Below, piece after piece: positions 56,437-63,997 of a stretch of DNA of 64,000 nt (the first letter of the stretch is position 1; each line of letters opens with the position of its first letter). The notes under the pieces were generated by a model. That model had not been told where the DNA came from and ran no database searches. It was given only the letters and a program-made list of their open reading frames with translations. The stretch covers positions 34,295-98,294 of the forward strand of contig JAJZXY010000006.1 of assembly GCA_021806165.1 (NCBI GenBank). Direction: 5' to 3'. The position numbers and the translations under genes are program-made. Source of the stretch: Thermoplasmata archaeon. GTDB taxonomy: Archaea; Thermoplasmatota; Thermoplasmata; Sysuiplasmatales; Sysuiplasmataceae.

Positions 56437-57666
56437 GTGTGGAATCTGCGCATTCTAATATACACTGGCAAGGGCGGCGTCGGCAAGACTTCCGTTTCTG
56501 TGGCGACTGCAATGAAATGCGCCGACAGGGGCATGCGCACCATAGTGATGAGCACCGATTCAGCCCACAGCCTTTCAGACAGCACGGAAGTGACCATAGG
56601 CAACACTATCACAAAGATAGCGCCAAACCTGGATGGCCTTGAGATAGACATACTGAAGGAGCTGGAGGACAACTGGAACGAGATCAGGACATACATCTTC
56701 AGCTTCTTTGCATCGCAGGGCATGGACGAGATTTCCGCCAAGGAAATGGCTATTTTTCCCGGCATGGAGTTCATAGCTGCGCTGTTCTACCTCGACCGCT
56801 TCAACAGGAACGACGAGTATGACATTGTCGTCATAGACACAGCTCCGACGGCCGACACGCTGCGCCTTCTAAGTTTCCCCGACGTTGCCGACTGGTACTT
56901 CCAGCGCTTCTACGGGGTGCTCAAGAGCTTTGTGAAGGTGGCACGTGCCACTGTCGGGCACGTCCTCTCCTTCCCGCTGCCGACAAATGAGGCAATGAAG
57001 GAGTTCGAGAAATTCAACATGAGGATCAGGGATGTGCGTGACCTCCTGATTAACCCCGAGATAACATCGGTGAGACTTGTCACCAACCCGGAGAAGATGG
57101 TCATAAATGAAACGATGAGGGCATACACCTACCTGTCCCTCTACAATCTCACAGTCGAGGCTCTTGTCGTTAACAGGGTATATGACAAGAATGCGAAGAA
57201 TGCCGATCCCAAGAAACTCAGGGAGCAGGATGTGTATCTGCGGATGATAGACGAGATATTCGAGCCCCTGAAGAAGTTTTATGCACACCAGTACACGCTT
57301 GAGGTTGTCGGCAGTGATGCAACCAGGCGGCTTGCCGACGAACTTTTCGGCAATACGGATCCGTCGGCAATATATTCAAAGGAAAACCCGATGAAGATCA
57401 CATCCAAAGGGGGAACCACCACAATAAGGTTGAAGGTCCCCTTTGCTACCACCGACCAGCTAGAATTATATACAAAAAGGGACGCTATAATCGTTGATGT
57501 AGGCCAGTACAGGCGGACGATCGCGCTGCCACTAGGTCTCTACGGCAGGAGCGTTTCTTCAGCCGAAATCTCGAACGGTGTCCTGGCCATCAGATTCAAG
57601 GAGGAGCTCTATGCCACAAAGAAAGGAAAGCGCACCGCGAGAGGTACAAAAGAAGGAGATAGTTGA
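56437..57666 (+). CDS. ArsA/Get3-like ATPase with C-terminal HSP20-like domain
   Basis: 409 residues. Deviant Walker A GKGGVGKT is at 11-18, switch I DSAHSLSD near 42-49, switch II VVIDTAPTADTLRLLSFP, and an A-loop-like VVNRVY. After ~residue 315 a beta-rich domain (GGTTTIRLKVPFATTDQLELY, ending AIRFKEELYATKKGKR) resembles the HSP20/ArsA-C domain of some ArsA relatives. No CxxC for Get3 zinc is seen, so a tail-anchored-protein role is doubtful. Arsenite-site cysteines are also absent. Start is GTG 56437. The 3' end overlaps the next small gene by 56 bp. Confidence 0.82.
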   Translation: MWNLRILIYTGKGGVGKTSVSVATAMKCADRGMRTIVMSTDSAHSLSDSTEVTIGNTITKIAPNLDGLEIDILKELEDNWNEIRTYIFSFFASQGMDEISAKEMAIFPGMEFIAALFYLDRFNRNDEYDIVVIDTAPTADTLRLLSFPDVADWYFQRFYGVLKSFVKVARATVGHVLSFPLPTNEAMKEFEKFNMRIRDVRDLLINPEITSVRLVTNPEKMVINETMRAYTYLSLYNLTVEALVVNRVYDKNAKNADPKKLREQDVYLRMIDEIFEPLKKFYAHQYTLEVVGSDATRRLADELFGNTDPSAIYSKENPMKITSKGGTTTIRLKVPFATTDQLELYTKRDAIIVDVGQYRRTIALPLGLYGRSVSSAEISNGVLAIRFKEELYATKKGKRTARGTKEGDS

Positions 57667-57898
57667 ACACGCCTACAATGCAGGCATGAGCACGATGAAG
57701 GCGATGCGGGCTCTAATGCCTAGGATCCCGGCTGATGCCGCAGTCATGCGTGAATTCAGGAACGCGCAGAGGGAACTGCTCCTGACTGCGCGCGCCTTTA
57801 TCGACAACCAGCTCAGCTTTCTGGAACACATCGACAACGTCTCTTCCGGCAAGACGAAGGAAGAGATAAAGAGGGTGCAGGTAAGGGAGAAGAAGTAG
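57611..57898 (+). CDS. Small helical protein downstream of the ArsA-like ATPase, unrecognised
   Basis: 95 residues from ATG 57611, with GGAGG 6 nt upstream, inside the end of the ATPase gene (56-bp overlap). Basic N-terminus, then amphipathic helices (EIVEHAYNAGMSTMKAMRAL, MREFRNAQRELLLTARAFI), ending with a basic tail. No known family. The overlap and strong ribosome-binding site suggest it is made in fixed ratio with the ATPase and may be its partner; that is inference. It meets the Roadblock gene tail to tail with 3 bp between. Confidence 0.65.
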   Translation: MPQRKESAPREVQKKEIVEHAYNAGMSTMKAMRALMPRIPADAAVMREFRNAQRELLLTARAFIDNQLSFLEHIDNVSSGKTKEEIKRVQVREKK

Positions 57899-57901
57899 AG
57901 G

Positions 57902-58252
57902 TCAGCTCTGCCTGACTGTCGACGCTATTTTCTCCATCTGCTTCGCAATGCGCTCCTCGTCAACGCCGTCGCCGATCACCGAAACCACTACGGCTTTTCT
58001 CCCGGCGGACAGTATCAGCATCTTTCCGTCGCTGCTCTCCACCGTGACCCTGTCAGGCGAGCCGCGCTTGAGCTCCATGTTCGCAGTCACTGCAGCGCCC
58101 ATAAGCGTGGCGCACATGATTGCAAACGTCTCCACATAGGTGCCGCTGTCCAGGTCTGCAGCTATGACGAGCCCGTCCCTGCTGATTATGGCGGATGACT
58201 TGACACCATCATCTTTCAGGGCCCTCAGCATCGCCTTCAGATCCTCAGTCAT
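57902..58252 (-). CDS. Roadblock/LC7-domain protein
   Basis: 116 residues from ATG 58252, chosen over 58261 because GGAGG lies 9 nt before it. The family pattern is seen: a first helix LKAMLRALKDDGVKSSAII, SRDGLVIAADLD, a long central helix (VETFAIMCATLMGAAVTAN) and a beta hairpin DRVTVESSDGKMLILSAG, then VVVSVIGDG. Roadblock proteins dimerise and often modulate small GTPases of the MglA/Ras type. No GTPase gene lies in the window. Its start is inside the last codons of the V4R gene, giving translational coupling. Confidence 0.85.
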   Translation of the reverse strand: MTEDLKAMLRALKDDGVKSSAIISRDGLVIAADLDSGTYVETFAIMCATLMGAAVTANMELKRGSPDRVTVESSDGKMLILSAGRKAVVVSVIGDGVDEERIAKQMEKIASTVRQS

Positions 58253-58661
58253 CAGAGTCATCCTCCATCGTTATCCTGAAAACACAGTTGTTCGAGCCCA
58301 GACTTTCACACTCCTCTTCCTCGCACAGCACCTTCCTGTGCTCGGCCGCCTCGTAAAGGCGCTTGAAAACACCGCGCAGCCTGTGGCAGGTAGGCTGGCT
58401 TGAGCTTCCAGCCTCAATCGAGCCCTGGACGACAATGCCTTCGTCGCTGAATTCCACCTTTTCGGCCCAGCCGCGCGCAATAAGCAGCCTGCTCGCAGTC
58501 TCCAGCAGGTCGCCCTCCTCATCCCTTGCAATCCGGACGATCTCGCTTCCGGTGAGGATTCCCTCCCTGTAGAAAAGTCCGTGGGAGGCGCTCGCCATGA
58601 CACCTTCATAGAGGGTCCTGATGTTTCCCATCTCTGTCTGTGATATCTTGACGAACTTCAT
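58245..58661 (-). CDS. V4R-domain protein
   Basis: 138 residues matching the V4R (4-vinyl reductase) small-molecule-binding domain: an N-terminal helix MGNIRTLYEGVMASASHG, then LLETASRLLIARGWAEKVEF, a strand pair with IVVQGSIEAGSSSQPTCHRLRGVF, and a Cys-containing EEECESLGSNNCVFRI end. V4R domains bind hydrophobic ligands and occur in archaeal sensors. A TATA box and an inverted repeat sit just upstream. It heads the V4R-Roadblock pair. Confidence 0.8.
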   Translation of the reverse strand: MKFVKISQTEMGNIRTLYEGVMASASHGLFYREGILTGSEIVRIARDEEGDLLETASRLLIARGWAEKVEFSDEGIVVQGSIEAGSSSQPTCHRLRGVFKRLYEAAEHRKVLCEEEECESLGSNNCVFRITMEDDSDD

Positions 58662-58686
58662 GCAATATCAAACCATTTTAGCTGAG

Positions 58687-58712
58687 TTTATAAAACTTTT
58701 CCGCAAAAGTTT
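58687..58712 (-). promoter_or_regulatory. TATA box and overlapping inverted repeat upstream of the V4R-Roadblock pair
   Basis: TTTATAAAA at 58687-58695 is ~30 bp before the V4R ATG (minus strand), so the message is leaderless or nearly so. AAACTTTT (58693-58700) and AAAAGTTT (58705-58712) form a perfect 8-bp inverted repeat with 4-nt spacer CCGC, covering the TFB-recognition side of the TATA box. This is the place where an archaeal repressor or activator would act. Confidence 0.5.
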
Positions 58713-58807
58713 GATCATCTGCATAAATGGTCCACGGGACACGCCGGTTTGAGCGGGCAATCTATTAATCATCGTTGAACCTAACAACGTACAGGGGCTG
58801 AGTTGCC

Positions 58808-59416
58808 ATGTTGACTGACAGCGAGGGTGAGACCGGGGTAAGGTTCGCCCGCAGGATTGCAGAGAGCGCGGTCCTTACCGGGAGCTACAGGATACCAGAC
58901 ATAAAGCTGCCGTCCGTGTTTGAACAGAAGGCAGGCGCCTTTGTGACCGTGCAGACGCACCCGGACAGGAAGCTCAGGGGGTGCATCGGCATCCCCGAGC
59001 CAATTTACACACTGAGGCAGGCAATTGTCAACGCAGCTGTGGACTCCGTTCTATCCGATCCCAGGTTTGAGCCTGTGGAGGAAGGGGAGATCGCCGGCCT
59101 GGTGTTCGAGCTGAGCATCCTCTCACCCCCGGAGGAGATTGCAGTCAAGAGCAGGTGGGAGCTGCCGCTGAGCGTCGAGATAGGGAGGCACGGGCTTATT
59201 GTCGAGCGAGGAAGGTTCAGGGGCCTCCTTCTGCCACAGGTTGCAGTGGATGAGAAATGGGACAGCGAGGAGTTCCTCAGGATGACATGCTGGAAAGCTG
59301 GAATGCCCGAAGACTCCTGGGGCGATCCACGCGTCAGGGTGCTCAGGTTCGTCGGTGAGGTGTTCGGCGAGGAGGAACCCAACGGCGCCGTGGTGAGGCG
59401 GGTGCTGTCGCCGTAA
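58808..59416 (+). CDS. AMMECR1-family protein
   Basis: 202 residues of the AMMECR1/TIGR00296 family, conserved from archaea to humans. LRGCIGIPEPIYTLRQAIV at ~residues 57-75 contains the invariant LRGCIG, followed by AAVDSVLSDPRFEPVEEGEI; GLIVERGRFRGLLLPQVAVDEKWDSEEFL comes later as two blocks. Biochemical role unknown in archaea; metal or radical-related functions have been proposed for relatives. ATG 58808 has GGGGCTGAG upstream. It is followed by pyrC with a new promoter between. Confidence 0.9.
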   Translation: MLTDSEGETGVRFARRIAESAVLTGSYRIPDIKLPSVFEQKAGAFVTVQTHPDRKLRGCIGIPEPIYTLRQAIVNAAVDSVLSDPRFEPVEEGEIAGLVFELSILSPPEEIAVKSRWELPLSVEIGRHGLIVERGRFRGLLLPQVAVDEKWDSEEFLRMTCWKAGMPEDSWGDPRVRVLRFVGEVFGEEEPNGAVVRRVLSP

Positions 59417-59438
59417 CCGGCAGGCGGGCTTACCAAAT

Positions 59439-59448
59439 TTTATTAAAA
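59439..59448 (+). promoter_or_regulatory. TATA box of pyrC
   Basis: TTTATTAAAA, centred ~27 bp before an ATG at 59470 that is not in the pyrC frame. A transcription start near 59468-59470 would leave about 27 nt before the apparent pyrC start at 59496, with GGAGGTG at 59484-59490 in between. Confidence 0.5.
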
Positions 59449-59495
59449 GTCATAGATGATACCGCAGGAATGATGCGAGGGTTGGAGGTGCCGTC

Positions 59496-60785
59496 CTGAC
59501 GCGCGCGGACCTGGCACTGGAAGGCACATTCTACATCGACAGGATGCTGGTCAAAACCTCCGTGGGGATAAAGGACGGCAGGATCACCGAGATCAGGAAG
59601 AATCTTGATGCATATCAGCGCGAGAGTTTCGAGAACAGCATAATACTGCCCGGCGCAATTGACCTCCACGTCCATTTCAGGGAACCGGGCCTGACGCACA
59701 AAGAGGATATCGGGACGGGAAGCATGAGCGCCGCTTTCGGCGGCGTTACAACGGTCGTGGACATGCCCAACACGTCCCCGCCTACAACAACCCCTGAGCG
59801 GCTGGGCAGGAAGCTGGACCTCTTTTCCCGCAAGTCATACGTCGACTATGGCGCATTTGCCGGCCTCATGCCAAGGGTAAAGCTGTCAAAGCTGGCTGAG
59901 AAGGCTGCCGGTTTCAAGCTCTTCATGGGAAGCACTACTGGCGAGCTGATGTGCAGCGATCCCGTGGAGCAGTCCAGACTTATTGAAGCCGCTGCCAAAA
60001 CCGGTCTTCCAGTCGTCGCCCATGCGGAAGACGAACAGCTCAGGAACAAGATAGCGGAGAACAACCTGCGTGACCACTACAGATCCAGACCCCCGGCCTG
60101 CGAACTTGAGGCAGTCAAGAGGCTTATAGCATTCTCCCGCTCCCCTTCAAGGCCGTCGATTCACGTTGCCCATGTTTCCACCAGGGAGGCTGCGGCGCTG
60201 CAGCACGGGCCGAATGTGTCATTCGAAGTGACCCCACACCATCTCCTCCTGGATTATGACATGCCTCTCGGTGCCGGAGGCAAGGTCAATCCTCCCCTTC
60301 GCAGGAGGGATGACAGGATTGCGCTCCTCGCGCTTGTTGAGGCCGACAGGCTGGACACTTTCGGCTCAGACCATGCTCCCCACACAAGGGAAGAGAAGCA
60401 GGATGATTTCGATTACGCCCCCGCAGGAATCCCCGGTGTAGAGACAATGCTCCCTCTACTCCTCCATCTGGTTGCCTCCGGCGATCTCAGGATAAGTACG
60501 CTGGTAAGGATGATAAGCGAGAAGCCTGCCTCAATGCTTGGTGCAATGAAGGGAAGGATTGCAGCAGGCTACGACGCAGACATGGTGGTGGTCAATCTGA
60601 GGAAGGTGAGGGCGGTGGACAGCACGCTCCTTCACTCCAGGTGCGGCTGGTCACCATACGAGGGCCACATGGCAGTATTCCCCGAAAAGGTTTATCTGAG
60701 GGGAGAGAAAGTGGTTGACGGCCAGGCGCTGCTGGGAAAGCCACGCGGGAAGCCTGCCATTGGTGTGAAAAACCATGGAAATTGA
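59496..60785 (+). CDS. pyrC: Dihydroorotase (apparent CTG start)
   Basis: 429 residues from CTG 59496. The first ATG (59544) is too far in: the codons before it encode DLALEGTFYIDRM, the usual first beta strands of dihydroorotase preceding SVGIKDGRITEI. GGAGGTG at 59484-59490 points to CTG 59496; no ATG, GTG or TTG in frame precedes it. Zinc site: LHVHFREPGLTHKED, then KLFMGSTTGEL, VTPHHLLLD and FGSDHAPHTREEK (catalytic Asp). It closes carbamoyl-aspartate to dihydroorotate in pyrimidine synthesis. A 9-codon frame (59470-59499) ends in TGA overlapping the CTG. Confidence 0.9.
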   Translation: MTRADLALEGTFYIDRMLVKTSVGIKDGRITEIRKNLDAYQRESFENSIILPGAIDLHVHFREPGLTHKEDIGTGSMSAAFGGVTTVVDMPNTSPPTTTPERLGRKLDLFSRKSYVDYGAFAGLMPRVKLSKLAEKAAGFKLFMGSTTGELMCSDPVEQSRLIEAAAKTGLPVVAHAEDEQLRNKIAENNLRDHYRSRPPACELEAVKRLIAFSRSPSRPSIHVAHVSTREAAALQHGPNVSFEVTPHHLLLDYDMPLGAGGKVNPPLRRRDDRIALLALVEADRLDTFGSDHAPHTREEKQDDFDYAPAGIPGVETMLPLLLHLVASGDLRISTLVRMISEKPASMLGAMKGRIAAGYDADMVVVNLRKVRAVDSTLLHSRCGWSPYEGHMAVFPEKVYLRGEKVVDGQALLGKPRGKPAIGVKNHGN

Positions 60786-61926
60786 CACTTCCGAGCTCAA
60801 GGGGAAGCATTTCTCCTGCATCGACGGTTGCGGTTTGTGCTGCCTCTGCCAGCCTGAACTGCTGCCGCCGGAACAGAAGGTGATAAGGAGCGACAGGGTC
60901 CTTGCCGAATTTATTGTGCGGGCAGATGACGACCCTTCAAAGAAATCCCTCAAGATGACAGGAAATGGCGGCCCATGCGCCCTGCTCAGGGACAGGAAAT
61001 GCACAATCTACGGGAAGAGGCCTCATTTCTGCCGGCAGTTTCCTGTCCACACCCACCTCATGTGGCGCATCCAGCTTACCGCCGACTACTCGTGCAGGGG
61101 GATCTGGAGCTCCTCCTCGAATGACCCTAGGACAGGAGGGAGCGATCTTGAGGAGTACGGTCTCAAGGAACTTTCATTCTATTCGCAGGACAAGCTGAAA
61201 TCAGAGCTTGCATATGCAGACAATGTCTTCAGGGAATTCAGGGAGTTCGCCACTGCAAATTCTGCGTGGGACGACATACACAGGCTGAGGCATGATGCCG
61301 CCCGACTCATCGAAAGGGGCTACTTCTCCTCGGTTGAAGGGCTTGGTTCAGTCCTCTATGCCGCGGGGCAGGCGAGAGAGGCAGGTGTAAGGCTGTCGGA
61401 TATACTTCCATCGGCGGACAGTTCAGCCTCGAGGCAGACGGCCTCCTCGGCCATTTCGGAGCTGTCGGAGGAACTGTTCAGCATCGAAAGCATCGCCGAC
61501 AGCCCTGTTTATGTGGACAGCAGCCTGGGGTGGAACATATTCACAAAGTCAGGTGGCAGGGTATGGAGGAGAAGGATACAGGACAGGGGAGGAACAGTGG
61601 ATGTTTCGCCTGTTGACATCTCCACAGACAATATCGCACTGGGCGACGGGGCCGCAGAGGAGCTAAGGGCATATGCGAGAGTCTCCAACTCCAGGGATTC
61701 ATTTCTGGGTTTCATCTATTATCTGGTGGACGACGCTGACTACGATGTGGATGTCAATACAACCTACATGGAGAATCTGGCAATGACTCAGCTTGACCTG
61801 ATACTGCGCTCCGCACTGGCATCTCCCTCGAAAGCCAGCAGGCTGGGTGCAGGCGAGATAGCTGACGGCATCGTCTACATTGATATGGATATGCATGATG
61901 CACCGACTATAGGCTCAGTCATATGA
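60775..61926 (+). CDS. YkgJ-like CxxCxxCC protein with long C-terminal extension
   Basis: 383 residues. The first ~110 form a YkgJ/UPF0153 domain: CGLCCLCQP, GPCALLRDRKCTIYGKRPHFCRQFP, likely binding zinc or an iron-sulfur cluster. The remaining ~270 residues are a helical region followed by a beta-rich domain (SLGWNIFTKSGGRVWRRRIQ, DNIALGDGAAEELRAYARVS) that I do not recognise. YkgJ proteins have no settled function. It overlaps the pyrC end by 11 bp, so the two are coupled, although a pyrimidine link is unknown. Confidence 0.72.
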   Translation: MEIDTSELKGKHFSCIDGCGLCCLCQPELLPPEQKVIRSDRVLAEFIVRADDDPSKKSLKMTGNGGPCALLRDRKCTIYGKRPHFCRQFPVHTHLMWRIQLTADYSCRGIWSSSSNDPRTGGSDLEEYGLKELSFYSQDKLKSELAYADNVFREFREFATANSAWDDIHRLRHDAARLIERGYFSSVEGLGSVLYAAGQAREAGVRLSDILPSADSSASRQTASSAISELSEELFSIESIADSPVYVDSSLGWNIFTKSGGRVWRRRIQDRGGTVDVSPVDISTDNIALGDGAAEELRAYARVSNSRDSFLGFIYYLVDDADYDVDVNTTYMENLAMTQLDLILRSALASPSKASRLGAGEIADGIVYIDMDMHDAPTIGSVI

Positions 61927-61969
61927 GTGTAGTCATCGGGAATGTGCCAAATTGCACCCGCGGCGTGAC

Positions 61970-61988
61970 AAAAGCTTAATAAGCTTTT
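61970..61988 (+). promoter_or_regulatory. Inverted repeat and TATA element upstream of lsm
   Basis: AAAAGCTTA (61970-61978), one A, and TAAGCTTTT (61980-61988) form a perfect 9-bp inverted repeat. Its AT-rich centre TTAATAA lies 26 bp before the lsm ATG, the position of an archaeal TATA box, so the palindrome may be promoter and operator in one. The message should be nearly leaderless. Confidence 0.5.
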
Positions 61989-62004
61989 ACAAAATCACAT
62001 CATC

Positions 62005-62229
62005 ATGGCCAACGCTCTCAAGCCGCTTTCCTTTCTGGCTCAGTCTCTTGAATCCCAGGTCATGGTTGAGCTGAAGGGTAACAGGGGATACAGGGGAACA
62101 CTTGACGGCTATGACCCCCACATGAATCTTGTTCTGCGGAATGCAGAAGAGCTGGTCAACAATGAAGTGGTGAGGAAGCTGGAGATTACAATTGTCCGCG
62201 GCGACAATGTTATATACATCTCACCATAA
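62005..62229 (+). CDS. lsm: Sm-like archaeal protein (Lsm)
   Basis: 74 residues, typical single Sm fold. Sm1 motif: [26 protein letters not shown]; Sm2 motif: [14 protein letters not shown], with the RG pair that lines the RNA-binding pore. Forms a hexa- or heptameric ring binding U-rich RNA. The L37e gene starts 15 bp after the stop, the conserved archaeal arrangement. Confidence 0.96.
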   Translation: MANALKPLSFLAQSLESQVMVELKGNRGYRGTLDGYDPHMNLVLRNAEELVNNEVVRKLEITIVRGDNVIYISP

Positions 62230-62243
62230 GACAGGGGATCGTT

Positions 62244-62408
62244 ATGAGCAAGGGAACTCCATCTCAGGGAAAGCATAATTCCAACAAGACGCACATTATC
62301 TGCAGGAGATGCGGCAGGCACTCCTACAACATCAAAGGGTATTGTGCCTCCTGCGGCTATGGGAAGAAGGCGACCATGCGGTCATACGTCTGGGCCAAGA
62401 CCCACTAG
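62244..62408 (+). CDS. rpl37e: Ribosomal protein L37e
   Basis: 54 residues, too short for most gene callers but unmistakable: [18 protein letters not shown], then the zinc finger [10 protein letters not shown] and CASCGYGKK (two CxxC pairs), ending SYVWAKTH. A large-subunit rRNA-binding protein. AGGGGATC sits ~6 nt before the ATG. Lies between lsm and purF, all on the plus strand; the order lsm-rpl37e is conserved in archaea. Confidence 0.95.
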   Translation: MSKGTPSQGKHNSNKTHIICRRCGRHSYNIKGYCASCGYGKKATMRSYVWAKTH

Positions 62409-62412
62409 GCAG

Positions 62413-63882
62413 GTGATCCAGACGTTCCCCGACAAAGCCGAGGACAAGTGCGGCGTTGTCGGAATCCATACCGAGCGCGATGCGTCCTCCTATCTCTACG
62501 CGAGCCTCAGGATCCTTCAGCACAGGGGTCAGAACAGCGCCGGCATCGCAGTCAGCACCGAGGACGAGTCGATTAAGGCCGTAAGGGGGATGGGCCTGGC
62601 TCATGAAGTTTTCAACAGCGAGAATCTCTCCTCCCTATCCGGCCGCTCAGGTATAGGGCATGTGCGCTACCCGACCACTGGCGATGACATGCTCGAAAAT
62701 GTGCAGCCGCTGGTCCTCAGCTCGGGTATGGGCGACATCGCTCTGGCACACAACGGGGACATAGTCAACTCCGAGGCATTGCGAGAGAGGCTGGAGAATG
62801 AAGGCTGGGCGTTCTTTTCCACAACGGACACCGAACTCGTCATAAGGATGATTGTCAACGAGCTCAAGGATCTTGCGGACCCAGTCAAGGCGGTGAGGAA
62901 CGCGCTCAAGCGCATTGAGGGCGGGTATGCATTCACGCTGATGATAGGCTCCAGGGTCTACGGGATAAGGGATCCCCTGGGCATACGCCCGCTCTGCCTC
63001 GGAAAAGTACCGGGAGGCTATGCAGTTGCGAGCGAGAGCGTTGTTTTCGACATGCTGGGCGGGAAGCTCATTAGGGATGTCATGCCAGGCGAAATGGTTG
63101 AGCTCACGGCAGGCGATTACGTTTCATATCCATCCCCCTCCGGCGGGGAGAGGGCAAACTGCATGTTCGAATATGTCTACTTCGCCAGACCGGACAGCAT
63201 AATGGACGGTAAGTCGGTCTTCGATGTGAGGATTGAGGTAGGAAAGATGCTCGCGAGAGAGCACCCGGCAGAGGCGGACGTCGTGATTCCCGTCCCTGAC
63301 TCTGGACGCACGCACGCCATAGGGTTTTGCGAGGAGTCGGGCATACCGCTGTCGGAAGGGCTGATGAAGAACAGGTTTGTGGAGCGCACCTTCATACTCC
63401 CTGACCAGGACGCCAGGGAGGCAAGCGTCAGGATGAAGCTCAATCCAATCCGTTCCGTTGTCAGGGGGAAGAGGGTCGTCATAATAGACGACAGCATTGT
63501 CAGGGGCACAACCATGCTCAAGATAGTGCAGATGGTGAGGGAGGCCGGAGCGACCGAGGTGCATGTGAGGATAGGCTGCCCCAGGATCATTGCGCCATGC
63601 TACTATGGCATCGACATGAAGACCAGGAACCAGTTCATTGCCACGGGCAGGAGTGAGGAGGATATTGCCAGGGAGATAACCGCCGACAGCCTGGGTTACA
63701 TAAGCGTCGACGGGCTCGTCAGGGCCATCGGGTCGAAGCAGTCAGAGCTCTGCCTCGGCTGCGTAACAGCCGAATATCCCACCAAGGTGCCTGGCGAGAG
63801 AATGCGCTTCCAGCGCAGTCTGGAAAGCTTTCAGCAGGCGTCCGCAGGGAAGAGGGCTGTATCATCCCGCATAGATTCATGA
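62413..63882 (+). CDS. purF: Amidophosphoribosyltransferase
   Basis: 489 residues from GTG 62413, the only start after L37e that keeps a short propeptide; longer frames run through L37e. Cys13 (KCGVVGIH) becomes the N-terminal nucleophile after propeptide removal. The glutaminase domain (RILQHRGQNSAGIAV, LAHNGDIVN) is followed by the PRT domain with VVIIDDSIVRGTT. Four Cys placed as in the Bacillus enzyme (NCMFEY, APCYYGID, ELCLGC) should hold a [4Fe-4S] cluster. It makes phosphoribosylamine, first step of purine synthesis. Confidence 0.96.
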   Translation: MIQTFPDKAEDKCGVVGIHTERDASSYLYASLRILQHRGQNSAGIAVSTEDESIKAVRGMGLAHEVFNSENLSSLSGRSGIGHVRYPTTGDDMLENVQPLVLSSGMGDIALAHNGDIVNSEALRERLENEGWAFFSTTDTELVIRMIVNELKDLADPVKAVRNALKRIEGGYAFTLMIGSRVYGIRDPLGIRPLCLGKVPGGYAVASESVVFDMLGGKLIRDVMPGEMVELTAGDYVSYPSPSGGERANCMFEYVYFARPDSIMDGKSVFDVRIEVGKMLAREHPAEADVVIPVPDSGRTHAIGFCEESGIPLSEGLMKNRFVERTFILPDQDAREASVRMKLNPIRSVVRGKRVVIIDDSIVRGTTMLKIVQMVREAGATEVHVRIGCPRIIAPCYYGIDMKTRNQFIATGRSEEDIAREITADSLGYISVDGLVRAIGSKQSELCLGCVTAEYPTKVPGERMRFQRSLESFQQASAGKRAVSSRIDS

Positions 63883-63889
63883 CAGTAAG

Positions 63890-63898
63890 CTTTATCAT
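63890..63898 (+). promoter_or_regulatory. Probable TATA element of tRNA-Ala
   Basis: CTTTATCAT centred ~32 bp before tRNA-Ala, right after the purF stop. A second TATA-like CTATAAAAC at 63912-63920 is only ~9 bp from the tRNA and too close to be its promoter by normal spacing. Confidence 0.35.
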
Positions 63899-63924
63899 GA
63901 GAATGGCTTAGCTATAAAACGGAT

Positions 63925-63997
63925 GGGCCGGTAGATCAGTTGGAAGATCGCTACCTTGGCATGGTAGAGGCCACGGGTTCAAATCCCGCCCGGTCCA
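63925..63997 (+). tRNA. tRNA-Ala (GGC)
   Basis: Acceptor GGGCCGG/CCGGTCC (one G-T pair), discriminator A at 63997; D stem GATC/GATC; anticodon stem CTACC/GGTAG with loop TTGGCAT giving anticodon GGC; T loop TTCAAAT with stem CGGG/CCCG and an A-C mismatch at its outer pair. The acceptor lacks the G3-U70 orientation only in letters: G3 pairs T70, the alanine identity element, which supports the assignment. No intron. CCA is not encoded. Confidence 0.92.

Noticed and set aside
62344..62412. purF starting inside L37e
   Set aside because: Would add a Pro/Arg-rich segment read from the L37e gene in another frame; GTG 62413 gives the expected short propeptide.
63912..63920. CTATAAAAC as the tRNA-Ala promoter
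   Set aside because: Only ~9 bp before the mature tRNA; normal TATA spacing would put the start inside the tRNA. CTTTATCAT further upstream fits better.
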